NCBI RefSeq assembly: GCF_001540865.1
Contig: NC_033637.1
Span: 7,977,133 to 8,041,132, forward strand
Direction: 5' to 3'
DNA length: 64,000 bases
From: Ananas comosus
Taxonomy: Eukaryota > Streptophyta > Magnoliopsida > Poales > Bromeliaceae
Shown: positions 10,122 through 21,254 of the stretch, piece by piece
How positions within the stretch are numbered: the stretch's first letter is position 1
Layout: the number at the start of each line of letters is the position of its first letter
The notes under the pieces: model-generated
What the model was told of the DNA's origin: nothing
Database searches by the model: none
The model's input: only the letters and a program-made list of their open reading frames with translations
Program-made: the position numbers and the translations under genes

Positions 10122-11033
10122 GAGCCAATTTAAAATTTACACTTTTATCGAACCTTTTAGATTGGTTAATTATTAAATTTTTAATATATATTTCAAAAGT
10201 TATTTGGCCAAGTTATTTAAAAAGTTAAACCAAGCTGACGCGCCAATGATGATTGGGATAGGTTTGACTAAAACCATGGGATAAAGTTGCGACCCTTTCC
10301 ATTGTGATCCCAAATTTGTAGCTCAAACTTTTAATAATCTTGAAATTCGGAGTGAGGTTCAATACGTTGTTGATTTTAAAGCTAATCTTTATATTCTTTG
10401 ATATCGCGAGGCCAAATTGCCCCCCCTCTTGAATTACAATATGAGATTAACAAACAAACAATAGATAAAACTATTCATAATTTCATATGGTTAGTTAAAA
10501 CAAATCCAAAACGAATTCAAATATTCCTGGCTTTTTTTTTGTGGTTAATACATTGAACTAATCTTCTTCGCTAATTAAGAACACCGATCATGAGGGCAAC
10601 TTGTTTTCTTCTTCCATTAGAATATGTTTCAATAAATAAACAAAACTAAGATTAATATATAGATTCGTTAGTTGATTATATGACCAAAATAATGTGTTAT
10701 TTGTTTAGTTGTTATCACCTAATTTGTAATTTTAATTTAGAAATGTAGATTAAGCTGGACGGATCAGAAAATTGGCCCACATGAGATCACGAACAGTTCT
10801 CCAATTTTTTAATTTTTTTTTGGTCCCGAATAATTTGCCCCAAATATTCTTTTTTTGTTTATTAAATTTGCTTCAAATATTAAAACGGTGCAAAATAACG
10901 AGGGGTATCTCATGGCCCGAGATTGATTTCTAAGTGAAGCAAAATGTATAAGTGATGGCCTACAGGCTGAAGGACACATGCATATATGATTAAAAATAAT
11001 AATAATAACGGCGCTTGATTAATTGCAAGTGTA
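10122..11033. other. Unannotated AT-rich spacer
   Basis: No ORF, repeat terminus or recognisable motif was found between the LTR end and the LINE target duplication. Confidence 0.5.
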
Positions 11034-11046
11034 ACAAGAACTTACA
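11034..11046 (+). repeat. LINE target-site duplication, left copy
   Basis: ACAAGAACTTACA here is repeated exactly at 12218-12230, directly after the poly(A) tail, and defines the LINE insertion. Confidence 0.9.
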
Positions 11047-12217
11047 CTATGGCCCAATAATGGCGCTTCTTCAACGATCGACATTTACTATGGCCCAATT
11101 TGATCTCATCCCTCTACTACGTCAGAAGAAGACCATTATACGAGGGAAGAAGTTTTGTACCAAATTCGCAGTGGTGGAAAGGTGTACTTCAATGCCGTGA
11201 TGCCTTCAAGTGTGGCTTATCTTTTGAACTTGGTGACGGACGAAACATTACATTATGGTCCGATATTTGGACCGGCGAAACCCCCCTAGGCACCTTTTTT
11301 CCAGACATCTATGCACGAATCACAAATAAGGAAGCTCGGATATCTCAATGCTGGAACCATAATGGTTGTAGATGGTGTTTCATCACCAGAGGCTTCGCGG
11401 CATCCCACTCGATCCATAGTAATAGACAACTACAATCACTCAAAGAGATACTTCTAAGGAGACACCCGTGCAACAGGCAAGACTCGTTCCAATGGCGATG
11501 GAACACCAACCACCTGTTTTCGGTTAAATCCCAATATCAGTTCATCACATACGGCGGATGTAGAGACCGATGGAACCAGCACATCTAGACCTTGAAGATA
11601 CCGACCAAAATCAAGATTTTCATCTGGACGTTGCTGCGAAAGAGACTACTCACTACTGACAGGCTGATCACCAAAGGCATGTCCGTTGATCCACTCTGTG
11701 TGCTATGCGGGGTCCTCCCGAAAAACTGCGATCATCTATTCTCTAACTGCGTCATTGTCCGCTTCCTCCTACTCTCTTTGGCGGACCTTGATACATCTCC
11801 TGAAACCACGGGACTGGCCGGCGAGCTTTGGGCCAAAGTATCTGAATCCCCCAATGCCGCGATGAAATTCAAAGGCCTAACTCAACTAGCGGCAACTTGG
11901 TGGGTCGTCTGGACTAATAGAAATTTCGTCATCTTCCGGGCCGCACCACCCAACGCAGTACGATCAATTGAACGCATCAAGGGACTCTTAAATGACCGGA
12001 GCATACTGTCCTGACCTTGCTCCTCACCTAGCTTACCCTCCCCCCCTCCTCCCTTCCCTCTCTAGCTTGTAATCTCTGTTTTTTCTTCCTTCACTGTTTT
12101 CACCTTTTGCCGCCTTTGGAGGCTGTTGTTGCTTCCATCTTGTACGCTTAATTCATCCCGCTTTATAAATAAAGCAGGTAACTTGCTACCTTTTTGTCAA
12201 AGAAAAAAAAAAAACAA
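11047..12217 (+). mobile_element. 5'-truncated LINE (L1-type) with poly(A) tail
   Basis: The insertion is bounded by 13-bp duplications (11034-11046 and 12218-12230) and ends in poly(A) at 12203-12217. It contains only the C-terminal part of ORF2 and a 3' UTR, the usual outcome of incomplete target-primed reverse transcription. Just before the tail, TAAATAAAGCAGGTAACTTG and CTACCT form a small hairpin (12177-12190) that resembles the tail of the SINE near 52885. Confidence 0.9.
11100..12014 (+). pseudogene. LINE ORF2 C-terminus (zf-RVT region)
   Basis: The frame contains SQWWKGVLQCRDAFKCGLSF then LGDGRNITLWSDIWTG, followed after a stop by TLKIPTKIKIFIWTLLRKRL, TTDRLITKGM, LCVLCGVLPKNCDHLFSNC and a WW.VWTNRN-type end. 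This is the zinc-binding region downstream of reverse transcriptase in plant L1-type LINEs, with the C..C.....HLF..C pattern intact. The reverse transcriptase itself is absent because of 5' truncation. One in-frame TAG at 11586-11588 replaces the expected Trp of the W.TLKIP motif, so the copy is dead apart from truncation. Confidence 0.85.
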
Positions 12218-12230
12218 ACAAGAACTTACA

Positions 12231-12345
12231 AGGCAATTCATAAATTATTTATCAAGAAGTGTACTCAAAAGTTAAAATTAATAAGAGCGCACAAAAATGG
12301 TAGGTCTAAATTTTGCACCTTTTCATTCGAAGGCGCCATACTAGC
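12231..12345. other. Spacer between LINE and copia element
   Basis: This is short sequence ending in CTAGC (12341-12345), the target duplication of the copia element. Nothing else is visible. Confidence 0.6.
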
Positions 12346-13038
12346 TGTTGGGAATCTGGTACTCACCCCAGTACCGAATTTTGTAAATCCGCAACCCGCT
12401 CCGATACCGACTGTTGTAGATCCGGTATTGATTGTTGGGATTCCGCAATAGAAACGTCGAATCGGATTTTTATCATAAACCTGTCTCCTCAGCAGAAGCT
12501 GATATAATCACAAAAGAGAAAAAAAAATCAAAACAGAAAATATACGGATAAAATAAGATTCATTAAATAAGAGAAGATTACATCTGACTTCTCTTCTGCA
12601 ACAGAGTAGCTACAACCCGAGCCCTCTTTCTGAATTTCTTCTACTATTCTCTCGTCTTTTATAAATCTAAAAGATAACTCTCTTTCTCTCTCACATGCAC
12701 TCGTGCACTAGGTGCATGCAACCGGCCAACTCTCTCTCTGGTACAACCCACCAAAGAGCTTCAACTTTTTGGCCATACTCTCTCTCCAAAAGCACCTCAC
12801 ATGGTGCTTATATAATGCTTACAATAAAACGTACCCAAATTCTAGTATATTTAGAATTCCTATTCTAATAAATATTTAAATCTATATTTAGTTTATCTTC
12901 AAAAGATTTAAATATTTATTCTAATCTAGTTAGATTCATACTCTAATTAATATTTAAATTTTTAATTTATCTCCAACAGATTTAAATATTAATTCTTATC
13001 CACTAGAATTAATCTACAAATCTAACCAAATCCTAACA
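12346..13038 (-). repeat. Copia 3' LTR
   Basis: This 693-bp repeat matches 14484-15174. In element orientation it starts TGTTAGGATTTGG and ends ATTCCCAACA. A CT-rich stretch and TATATTAG-like sequences are present, but I could not fix the promoter. Confidence 0.9.
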
Positions 13039-13816
13039 TTCTCAACCTTGGTTGGATTTGTAGTCTTCAACTGCTGTGTCGAGCTAACCATGCATGCTCC
13101 ACCTTAAGCTTGTCTCTTTCGCTCGAAGTCATTGCATCCACCACTCTGCCTCAAGCGGCTGCACCTCCGCGAACTTTTGGAACTCAAACCTTCTTCGCTT
13201 CTGTTCTAACTGTGCTTCCGTTCAGAATGTATAAGTTCCCACGCTTGTTCGCCTCGCACACGACCCGATCTCACTTTCGGACTCTCATAGCTCCACCTGA
13301 AGCTGAAATATCGCAACCCTTGAAGTCCAACCCGCCTAACAAGATCAAATTTCGTTTCAATCCAGAAACGTGTCGTACACCTGTCAGCGTTCTCACGACC
13401 CCATCGTGCATTTGGACTTTCATCGTGCTGACTCCTAAAACTTTGCACGCAGTCTCGTTCCCCATTAGAGTTTTTTCACCCTTGATCACTTTATAGATGG
13501 TAAAAGACTCATTCTCCGGGCATACGTGAAAAGAACACGCCAAATCGAGCACCTATACATCATCTGAAATTTTCGCACCTCCGGTCACTGCATATAGCAC
13601 ATCAGAATCGATCATCTCCGATTCTGCCGCCTGTGACGTCGCTAATACCGTCTCGTCCTAGTTCACGACAGTTTTCTCTTTCTATCGCTTTAACTGCTTC
13701 AGATCATCCTAAAGTTTTCGACAATTACGCTTGATATGCCCTTTTCTATGACAGTATAAGCACTCCAGTTCGGATAGCGGCTTCTTCTGTCTATATACGA
13801 TCGTCGATATTGTCAC
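13039..13816 (-). pseudogene. Copia gag C-terminus/protease remnant
   Basis: In the same frame as gag the minus strand continues with a CCHC knuckle (CLYCHRKGHIKRNC, near 13712-13760). Further on it reads LDLACSFHVCP, the degenerate start of the copia protease/pre-integrase region normally written LDSACS. In-frame TAG codons lie at 13709, 13682, 13658 and 13553, and a terminal TGA at 13271. The text then dissolves into non-coding sequence before the 3' LTR. No TAA or TGA interrupts the frame before 13271. Confidence 0.75.
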
Positions 13817-14434
13817 CTACTTCTTCGCACTCACCACCAGCTCTACATCCTGACTTTGCATGCCGGACTCCTGAGTCATCTTCCGTATCTCGTTCGAAAA
13901 AAGCGCCGCCGTGATCGCCTCCACGCTTATGGTCTCCTTGCCATAAAGCAACGTGGTCATCAAATGCTCATATTTCGTCGGTAGTGAAGATAGTAAAATC
14001 AGCGCCTTATATTCATCATCCAGATTTACTCCAATGCTAGTCAACTGGGCCACCACCTTGTTGAACTCGTTAAAATGCTCATGTAGGCTCGCCGCTTCCT
14101 GCATCCGCAGCGTAAACAGTCGCTGCTTCAGATACAACCTGTTTGTCAAGGATTTTGTCATGTACAGATTTTCTAATTTCTTCCACAACTTCGCCGGTGT
14201 CGTCTCGCTGACTACGTTGTAAAGAACCTCATCTGCTAATGATAGATGAAGCGCGCTCAACGCCTTTTGCTCCATTTTCGTCCATGCCGCATCCATGACG
14301 TCCGCCGGCTTCGCCTCCTTCTCGTTCAACGTCTCGTCCAACTCTTGCTGTACGAGGATCGCCCGTACTTTAATCTGCCATAATCCGAAATTTTTCTTGC
14401 CGTTGAACTTCTCGATTTCGAATTTCGTGGCCAT
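13817..14434 (-). CDS. Copia gag polyprotein N-terminal part
   Basis: Starting at the ATG at 14432-14434 (MATKFEIEKFNGKKNFGLWQ), the protein has the gag domain of Tork/Tnt1-type copia elements. This includes W..LE..YMTKSLTNRLYLKQ and LHEHFNEFNKVVAQL, then LLSSLPTKYEHLMTTLLYGK. It would assemble the virus-like particle that packages element RNA. The frame ends at TAG 13817, but the same frame runs on to the zinc knuckle, so this stop is probably a mutated sense codon rather than the true end. Frames upstream of 14434 overlap the primer-binding site and are not coding. Confidence 0.8.
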   Translation of the reverse strand: MATKFEIEKFNGKKNFGLWQIKVRAILVQQELDETLNEKEAKPADVMDAAWTKMEQKALSALHLSLADEVLYNVVSETTPAKLWKKLENLYMTKSLTNRLYLKQRLFTLRMQEAASLHEHFNEFNKVVAQLTSIGVNLDDEYKALILLSSLPTKYEHLMTTLLYGKETISVEAITAALFSNEIRKMTQESGMQSQDVELVVSAKK

Positions 14435-14469
14435 TTCCGTCGATCTTTCCCGCAGATCGGTAACCTTCA

Positions 14470-14481
14470 GCTCTGATACCA
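14470..14481 (-). other. Primer-binding site (initiator Met-tRNA type)
   Basis: On the minus strand the sequence is TGGTATCAGAGC, two bases inside the right LTR. It complements the 3' end of plant initiator methionine tRNA and primes minus-strand DNA synthesis. Confidence 0.9.
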
Positions 14482-14483
14482 AT

Positions 14484-15174
14484 TGTTGGGAATCTGGTAC
14501 TCGCCCCGGTATCGGATTTTGTGAATCCGCAACCCGCTCTTATATTAACTGTTGTAAATCCGGTATCGATTGTTGGGATTCCGCAACAGAAGCGTCGAAT
14601 CGGATTTTTTCCATAAACCCATCTCCTCAGAAGAAGCTTATATAATCACAAAAGAGAGAAAAACCAAAACAGAAAATATGCGGATAAAATAAGATTCATT
14701 AAATAAGAGAATATTATACCTGACTTCTCTTCTGTAACAGAGTAGCTACAACCCGAGTCCTCTTTCTGAATCTTTTCTACCTTTCTCTCGCTTTTATAAA
14801 TCTAAAAGACAACTCTCTTTCTCTCTCACATACACTCGTGCACTAGGTGCATGCAACCGACCAACTCTCTCTCTCTGGTACAACCCACCAAAGAGCTTCA
14901 ACTTTTTGACAGTACTCTCTCTCCAAAAGAACCCTACATGGTGCTTATATAATACTTATAATAAAACGTACCTAATCCTAGTATATTTAGGATTCCTACT
15001 CTAATAATTTTTTAAATCTATATTTAGTTTATCTCCAATGAATTTAAATATTTATCCTAATCTGATTAGATTCATACTCTAATTAATATTTACATCTTTA
15101 ATTTATCTCCAACAGATTTAAATATTAATTCTTATCCACTAGAATTAATTTACAAATCTAATCAAATCCTAACA
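14484..15174 (-). repeat. Copia 5' LTR
   Basis: This is a 691-bp copy of 12346-13038 and is followed by the duplicated CTAGC at 15175-15179. It is the promoter LTR because the primer-binding site adjoins it. Confidence 0.9.
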
Positions 15175-15179
15175 CTAGC

Positions 15180-15593
15180 TTCATAAAAAAAAATTGAAAA
15201 ATTTAAAAAGGTGTCTAAATCTTTGGTAGATGTTGGTGAAATATACTTTGTACTTTTGTAGGTGTTGGTGAAATTTTCAAATGAAATTACACAACTTAAT
15301 GTCTGACAAAATTTTCATGAAAATTCTCACGACAGAATGATAGTCTAATTCGTAAATTATATATACGATTGATTAGTGATAAGCTCTCTATAAAATTTCT
15401 TCTTTTTTCGAATATCCGTGTTATCTGTGGGTGGCAATTCCATTTCATACAATAAAATTGCATTATTCCAATAGACAACCTTCCAACCCATTCAATTGAA
15501 CACATTGAGATATTATCCTAACATGGAGTTTTCATCAAAGATATTAAACCTTCTTTTCTGGTTAATAATTTTCTGCACAAACATTGTCTCAGG
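15180..15593. other. Unannotated AT-rich spacer
   Basis: No feature was recognised. The last eight bases, GTCTCAGG (15586-15593), are the duplicated target of the next element. Confidence 0.5.
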
Positions 15594-16188
15594 TAGTTAG
15601 GGGTGTAAACGAGCCAAACATGAGCGAGCTGGGGCCGGCTCGTGTTCGGCTCGTTTAACACAAGCTGACTCGTTAAAGTATCAAGCCAAAAATTTCAACT
15701 CGTGTTCGTCTCGTTTATTATTAATGAGCCGAACACGAGCCGGCTCACGAGTTGGCCAACGAATAATAAGTTAAAAGAATTCGATTGAATATATATAAAA
15801 AATAAATTTATAAAATCTTATTCATTAGACTTTGATCCAATAGTTAAAATTTTACATATAAATAAGTCTTTTTATAATTGAGCTCACCTTTATTTTTTTA
15901 TTTTTCTAAAAATTAAATAATAAAAATATATATTATATATATAATTATTTATTTATATATATAAATATAAATTAAATAAGTTATATAAATATAAAATATA
16001 TGTATTCGAGCTGTTATCGAGCCGAACACGAGCGAGCTGACCCCAGCTCGTGTTCGACTCGTTTATTAAACGAGCTGAAAAATTCAGCTCGTGTTCGGCT
16101 CGTTTACTAAACGAGCGATTCGATCTCGAGCTCATTTCGAACCGAACACGAGCTGGCTCGCGAACGGCGAGCTGGATTGCCACCCCTA
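15594..16188. mobile_element. hAT-like non-autonomous element with GAGCTCG motif arrays
   Basis: The ends are inverted: TAGGGGTGTAAACGAGCC near 15598 on the left, and CACCCCTA at 16181-16188 on the right. The octamer GTCTCAGG flanks it at 15586-15593 and 16189-16196, matching the 8-bp duplications of hAT transposons; four extra bases (TAGT) separate the left copy from the TIR. Subterminal regions are packed with CGAGCTCGTGTTCGGCTCG-type motifs in both orientations around an AT-rich core. No transposase is encoded. Confidence 0.7.
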
Positions 16189-16196
16189 GTCTCAGG

Positions 16197-18940
16197 GATT
16201 GTTTAGTTGAAGAATTATCATCCGAGGAATATATAGTGAACAATATTTGTACTGCAAATTTTCTATTCTATATATATATCAAACTTATTTTCATTACAAG
16301 GCTTAGAAATGTAATGATTAAAAAGAGGCCTAAGTACAATATATAATTGCAATGAGAGCACGGAAACAACAACTCATCGGATGTACATCACATACATTCT
16401 AGGTAATTAAGTACAAGCGTGCACTTACTACGTACCAATGGAAACCACTGTACAAGAGTTTTTCTATAAACTGATGACTTTTCAATGGAAACGAAAGTAT
16501 GTTTATTCTTTCTAATCTGGTCAACATATACTTAAATCTACGTCAAATGTGATATGTACGAATTGTTTATGCTCTTTCCCACCGTTAGAAGCGCTTCGAA
16601 ATTTGCACTAATTAATTCAGTTAAATCTTTTGACTTTGTAGTCTCAGCCCAATTATTTGCATTTCCTAATGGAAGAATATCTCAAAGTCACACGCACTCT
16701 TCATATAATTTGATTTTATATTTCATTTCATTATTAATCCTAGTTCGTGCTGGGAACTTGCATCAATCAACATTACATCACTGTTGAATAAACAAGTATT
16801 GATGGAGATGCCAACTTTGTATTACGTACATAAGGATGCTGTTGGTTTTTTAATCGGGTTTCGGATCGCCCGTGAGGGGCAAATCCAATCCGACCCATTA
16901 AGTGGTGGTTTCTTAGTTGGTTGGAAAATCACCCTGCACTACGTGCAGTTACAAATCACAGCAGAGAGAAAAAGGGAGGGATATATAGTGAAACATTTCC
17001 CTCTCTCTGCTTCTTCTTCAAAAAAAAATAGATTAGTCTTCCCATTACTAATATTCCTAAAGTTTACTCTCTTCTTGGAGAATTTGACATTTGGGTTATG
17101 AAAACTAGTGCAATTTTCATCTTGTGATCTTGCATTTGATCCGTTGGAGCAAGTGGTTTAGTTTGATCCTATTTTATCATGATCTACGAATCAAAATTGA
17201 GATATTTTATAGACTAAATTTTACTTTCAGATGCAAATTAAGCTAAGTGTTGTTTAATTAGTGGATGATGTGAAGGGTCTATTTGAGCTAGATTACACGG
17301 AAAACAATTATCACTTTTTGAAAAATCATTTTGGCCAAAGAATCCATGCGGGCTGTCAGGGACTTAGCAAAATTAACGTGCAGTCCGAGTCTCTGGCCAA
17401 ATTTCACTAGCTGAGGTAGATGCCAAGGAAGCCCAAAACTAGCAGTCATTATAGGAGACAAAAGGTCAAATAACTATTGAACAAAATGGCTCCAAAACTG
17501 CTAGCGGAAACTCAAGGATCATGGACAATTCTTTTTGCATGCTTAGTCGTAGAACGCAGAGGCACAAATTAGCAATAGAAAACTAGACTTACCTATTTTC
17601 GAACAGAAAGACGGACACTGCACAGGCTTTGTAAGTAAAAGTACGAAGTTCGTGATAGGGTGCTTCATTTTTTTTATGTTGTAATTTTGCGTTTTTGCAT
17701 GCCGGCCGCCTGCTCGGCACAAAAATGCTGATGCATCCATCGAGTAAGCAATCAAGAGACGAACAAATATATAACGAATTATTACCAAATGAAAAAAGAG
17801 ATCAGCTTCTCTACTTTATTTATTCCAAAAGCCATCTAAGATAATAGTATCCTTTAATATAACAAGGGTAGAAATTAAGGCATTCCAAATCCTAGTCCGG
17901 TCACTAGGAATGCTGGGCGCTAGAGCTCACTTTATTATTTCCCCAAAAAAAATCATTACATTACTTTCACCATGCACCCAGGTATGTCTATGGGTATGCA
18001 TGGATACTACTCTGAAATTTTATGTAAGTTCGCATCCGAACGGAATGAAGCTATTCGATACTAAATAGTTATAGTTTCAGATATTGACAGAAAAAACGAA
18101 TATCCGATTCGGATATGAATTTTGTCGGTATCCGATTTGAACCCGAGCCCGACCTGAACTAGAATTGAATTGACATTATTATATATAATATATATATATA
18201 TACAAATATTTGATATTATATTTGAATTTGTATTTTAAAAATTTAGATTTAGCGTAATATGTTTTGAAATATTGTAAGGAAAAATAATTATTTTGGGTTT
18301 GGATTTTCGGATTCAAGTTCGGGTTTCAGATTTTTGGCCGGGTTTAGATTTGGATACGAATTTTTAAAATCCGTCGAATTAGTATTTGAATTCGAATTCA
18401 AATTTTTAGTCAGGTTCAAATTCAAATTTTTTAAAAATTCATTCCAAATCTAAACCGTTGACATCCTATATGCATCTGTTTGGCCCAGCCAAAACGTGCG
18501 GCACTCCACGATTGGCGTTTAGGGCTCGTTTGAATTGACGAATCTCTAGATCCAATGTAGATCAAGTACAACGGCATTTTAATTTTCCTGAAGTGTAGTT
18601 TTTTTTTATTATTTGGTTTAATATAGCTCATATAGCTTGAAAGTTAAATTCAATCACTTCTTCCATTTATTTTGATGTAACTTGTTACTAGTGAAATTAA
18701 TTTTTTTGAGTTTCATTATTTGTTTTGATTTAAGTAAATGAATTTCGTTACCTTCTAAATATAATGATAAGCTTACCCCTATAAAATCCAACCTATTAAA
18801 TAATTAAATCTCTCACTATTTTTTGAAAGTAATCTTAATCCATTGTTTTTTTTTTAAAAAAAAAAAAAAAACCTCTAATCCATTCTAAAGAAAGTGGAGT
18901 TTAGATTTTAATATTTAATAAATTTTTTAGAGAAAGTTAA
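16197..18940. other. Intergenic DNA, no gene recognised
   Basis: Frames here are short and match nothing I recognise. A degenerate stretch at about 18000-18470 is rich in GGATATCCGAATTCG-like and GGGTTTGGAT-like motifs and may be an old DNA-transposon relic. A poly(T)/poly(A) tract lies at 18843-18870. Confidence 0.4.
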
Positions 18941-18949
18941 GTGCAGTGG

Positions 18950-19114
18950 AACCTGTTTGGTATTTTAGATAAAAAAGTTGAGAGTAGGTGAAATAAAAAT
19001 CTGACGTAACTTAAGTTATATTATTTTTTTAATTTACACTAAAATAGATACTAAAAATAATAAAATTTAAGTTCTACATCTTCACTCACATGGTCACACC
19101 AAACCAAATAGGCC
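18950..19114. mobile_element. Possible MITE
   Basis: About 165 bp are bounded by CCTGTTTGGTATTTTAGAT on the left and ACCAAACCAAATAGGCCT on the right. The two ends form an imperfect inverted repeat (CCTGTTTGGT/CCTATTTGGT). The interior is AT-rich. No clear target duplication was found. Confidence 0.4.
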
Positions 19115-19199
19115 TTTAGAATATTAAATGTAATTTTGATCCTCAATTTTTATTTTTTTATTTTAGTCCTTAACCTATTTTTCTGAGGTTAATTTTATT

Positions 19200-19540
19200 C
19201 AGTTTAGAATGTAAAATTTAAATTTAAATTTAAGTTTAAAATTAAATTCAAATTTTAAAGTTAAATTAAAATTTGAATTTGGTTTCAAAATTCACAGTTA
19301 GATCTTTGAATTCAAATTTTAAATTTAGACTTTAACCTTAAATTTGAATTTCAAATCTAAATTTTATTTTTTAAGTTGAATTTTAAATTTAATTACATGT
19401 TCAAATTCCTATATTTAATTTTTCATTTTTGATTAGAACTTCTTATTCAATTCCAATTTCAAATTCAAATTCAAATTTTATACTTAAATTTAAACTTATT
19501 TTCAAACTATGATTTTGAATTCTAAATTTAAAATGTTAAA
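19200..19540. repeat. AAATTT-rich low-complexity sequence
   Basis: Strings such as AAATTTAAATTTAA and TTCAAATTTAAAA dominate. The composition matches the blocks at 3285-3510 and 43650-44760. Confidence 0.7.
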
Positions 19541-20237
19541 ATTAAGTTCTCTCTCTCCCTCCATTTTGTTAATTTGAATTCTCTCTCATTGTCACTCTTG
19601 TTAATTTATGTGAAATTTTATTTTGGATTAGAATTTTTTTTTTAATTGATCTCTCTCTTATTAATTTTACTTAATTTAGTTTTTACCTTTAATTTTTTCA
19701 ATTAATGTTTCTTGAATTTCCAACTCTTTACTTTGAATTACTGTAGTTAGCTAAATAAAAATTATTATTGAATATAGTAATTTTATTAAATATTAGCCAT
19801 TTATTTTCTTAATTTTATTTGCTTAAAAATAATTAAAAGCAATAACTTTTATAGAAGTTTTAAAACTATGACAAAATTGTTAATTTAATTGATTAATTCT
19901 TTTAAATTTTAAAACATAAAATGTAAAGAGGGCGTTAATAAAAAATAATTAATCCAACCAATTAATTAAATTTATATTTTTTTATACTACACTTTTTTTT
20001 ATATTGGTTTGCAAAATTTAGCAGAATTTTTATTAAACAGTTTTTTATAGCAGTTAATACTTTTATAATAAAAACAATTAAACCCTTACAGTTTATTTTA
20101 CAGTATCACACTTTTTTTTACAATACTTTTTGAACTAAGCTATTCTCCACCGTTAGGCCAAACAGGCTTTTATGTTAGAAATAAAAATACAAAAGTGTCG
20201 AATATTGGGGCAGGAGATCTGCTCCTGTCTTCGCCTT
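19541..20237. other. AT-rich spacer
   Basis: No gene is visible. The sequence TTAGGCCAAACAGGCTTTT near 20153 resembles a TIR end, but no partner was found. Confidence 0.4.
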
Positions 20238-21167
20238 TGTTGGTAGCCGAATTTCCCGACCCTTGACCCAGTCAAAGATCTTCCTCGGGAAGCGCGTCGG
20301 GGTTGAAACGGCTCCGAAAGATGACCCTCGAAGTTTGCGCCCTTCGACAAATCAAGCGATTCGGCTAATGAGGAATCGGATCAGCCGGGTTCGAAGACCT
20401 TTACCGTAGAATCGGTTCGGCTGGATGAGCCGAATGTATGAACTGTGCAGGGATCAATGTCAGTAGAAGAGCCGAATAGAAGAAGTACACAGTAACTGGT
20501 CGGCTGAAAGAGCCGAATAAATAAAATACACAACGACTGGTCGACTGAAAGAGCCGAATGCCTAAATATATATATATATATATATATATATTAATTAAAC
20601 AGAGTGTGCCCAAAGGGCATACAGACTCTGCAAATATAGTTTACAACAAAGTAATGCCCATGGGGCAGACAGACTCTGCAAATGTAGTCTACAACGGAGT
20701 GATGTCCGTAGGGCAGACAGACTCCAGGGTTCTACTTAGCGAACTACTCCTAGAAAAGCAGTAAATGCGGAAAAGAAAAAGATTACATTTAGACTACTCC
20801 TAGAAAAGCGATAAATGCAGAGGAAATAAAGGTGGTCTTTTGTTCGCAGGGAGAAAAGACCCCTATTGCAGACTTTGAAATTATTATTTATAATAACATC
20901 AACCCACATTATTGGTTGGTTGGGGGAGTGGTTGTAACCATGAACGTGGAAGTTACGCCCTACTTCTCATGGAAGTTACGTCCCACTTCATATGGAAGTT
21001 ATGTCCCACTTCACATGGAAGTTACGCTCCACTTCTCAACCGTTCCCACCTAAACGCTCTTGGCCTTCAGGCGTCTTATTGCCGACTCCTGGTATACCAC
21101 GTGTCTTTATTTCTTCGGCTCATACGTGGGCTAGGTCGGCGTGTTTATTTCAAATTTGGCATCAACA
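20238..21167 (-). repeat. Outer element 3' LTR
   Basis: This 930-bp LTR contains a (TA)n tract (about 20567-20592) and a 48-bp tandem unit starting at CAGACTCTGCAAAT (20622, 20670 and, partial, 20718). It also has a 23-bp unit with GGAAGTTACG at 20948, 20971, 20994 and 21017. A TATA box, TATAAATAA on the minus strand, lies at 20884-20892, with the 23-bp array 55-145 bp upstream. Confidence 0.9.
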
Positions 21168-21180
21168 ATGCCCCCTCAAT
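21168..21180 (-). other. Polypurine tract of outer element
   Basis: On the minus strand TTGAGGGGGCAT abuts the 3' LTR start TGTTGATGCC, the position where plus-strand DNA synthesis is primed. Confidence 0.75.
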
Positions 21181-21254
21181 AGTCTTTCGAATGAACATTC
21201 GGATGACTATTGGTGTCAAATCGACTGCTCAATAGCATAGCCAAGACCCAAGCT

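Larger units (their letters stand above)
12346..15174 (-). mobile_element. Internally deleted Ty1/copia element (gag plus start of pol)
   Basis: Two LTRs (12346-13038 and 14484-15174) begin and end TGTTGGGAAT...CCTAACA on the plus strand and are flanked by CTAGC on both sides (12341-12345 and 15175-15179). Transcription runs leftward: a primer-binding site lies just inside the right LTR, followed by gag and a short piece of pol. The 1.45-kb interior lacks integrase, reverse transcriptase and RNase H, so the copy is non-autonomous. The LTRs have diverged moderately, with several base changes and small indels. Confidence 0.9.
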
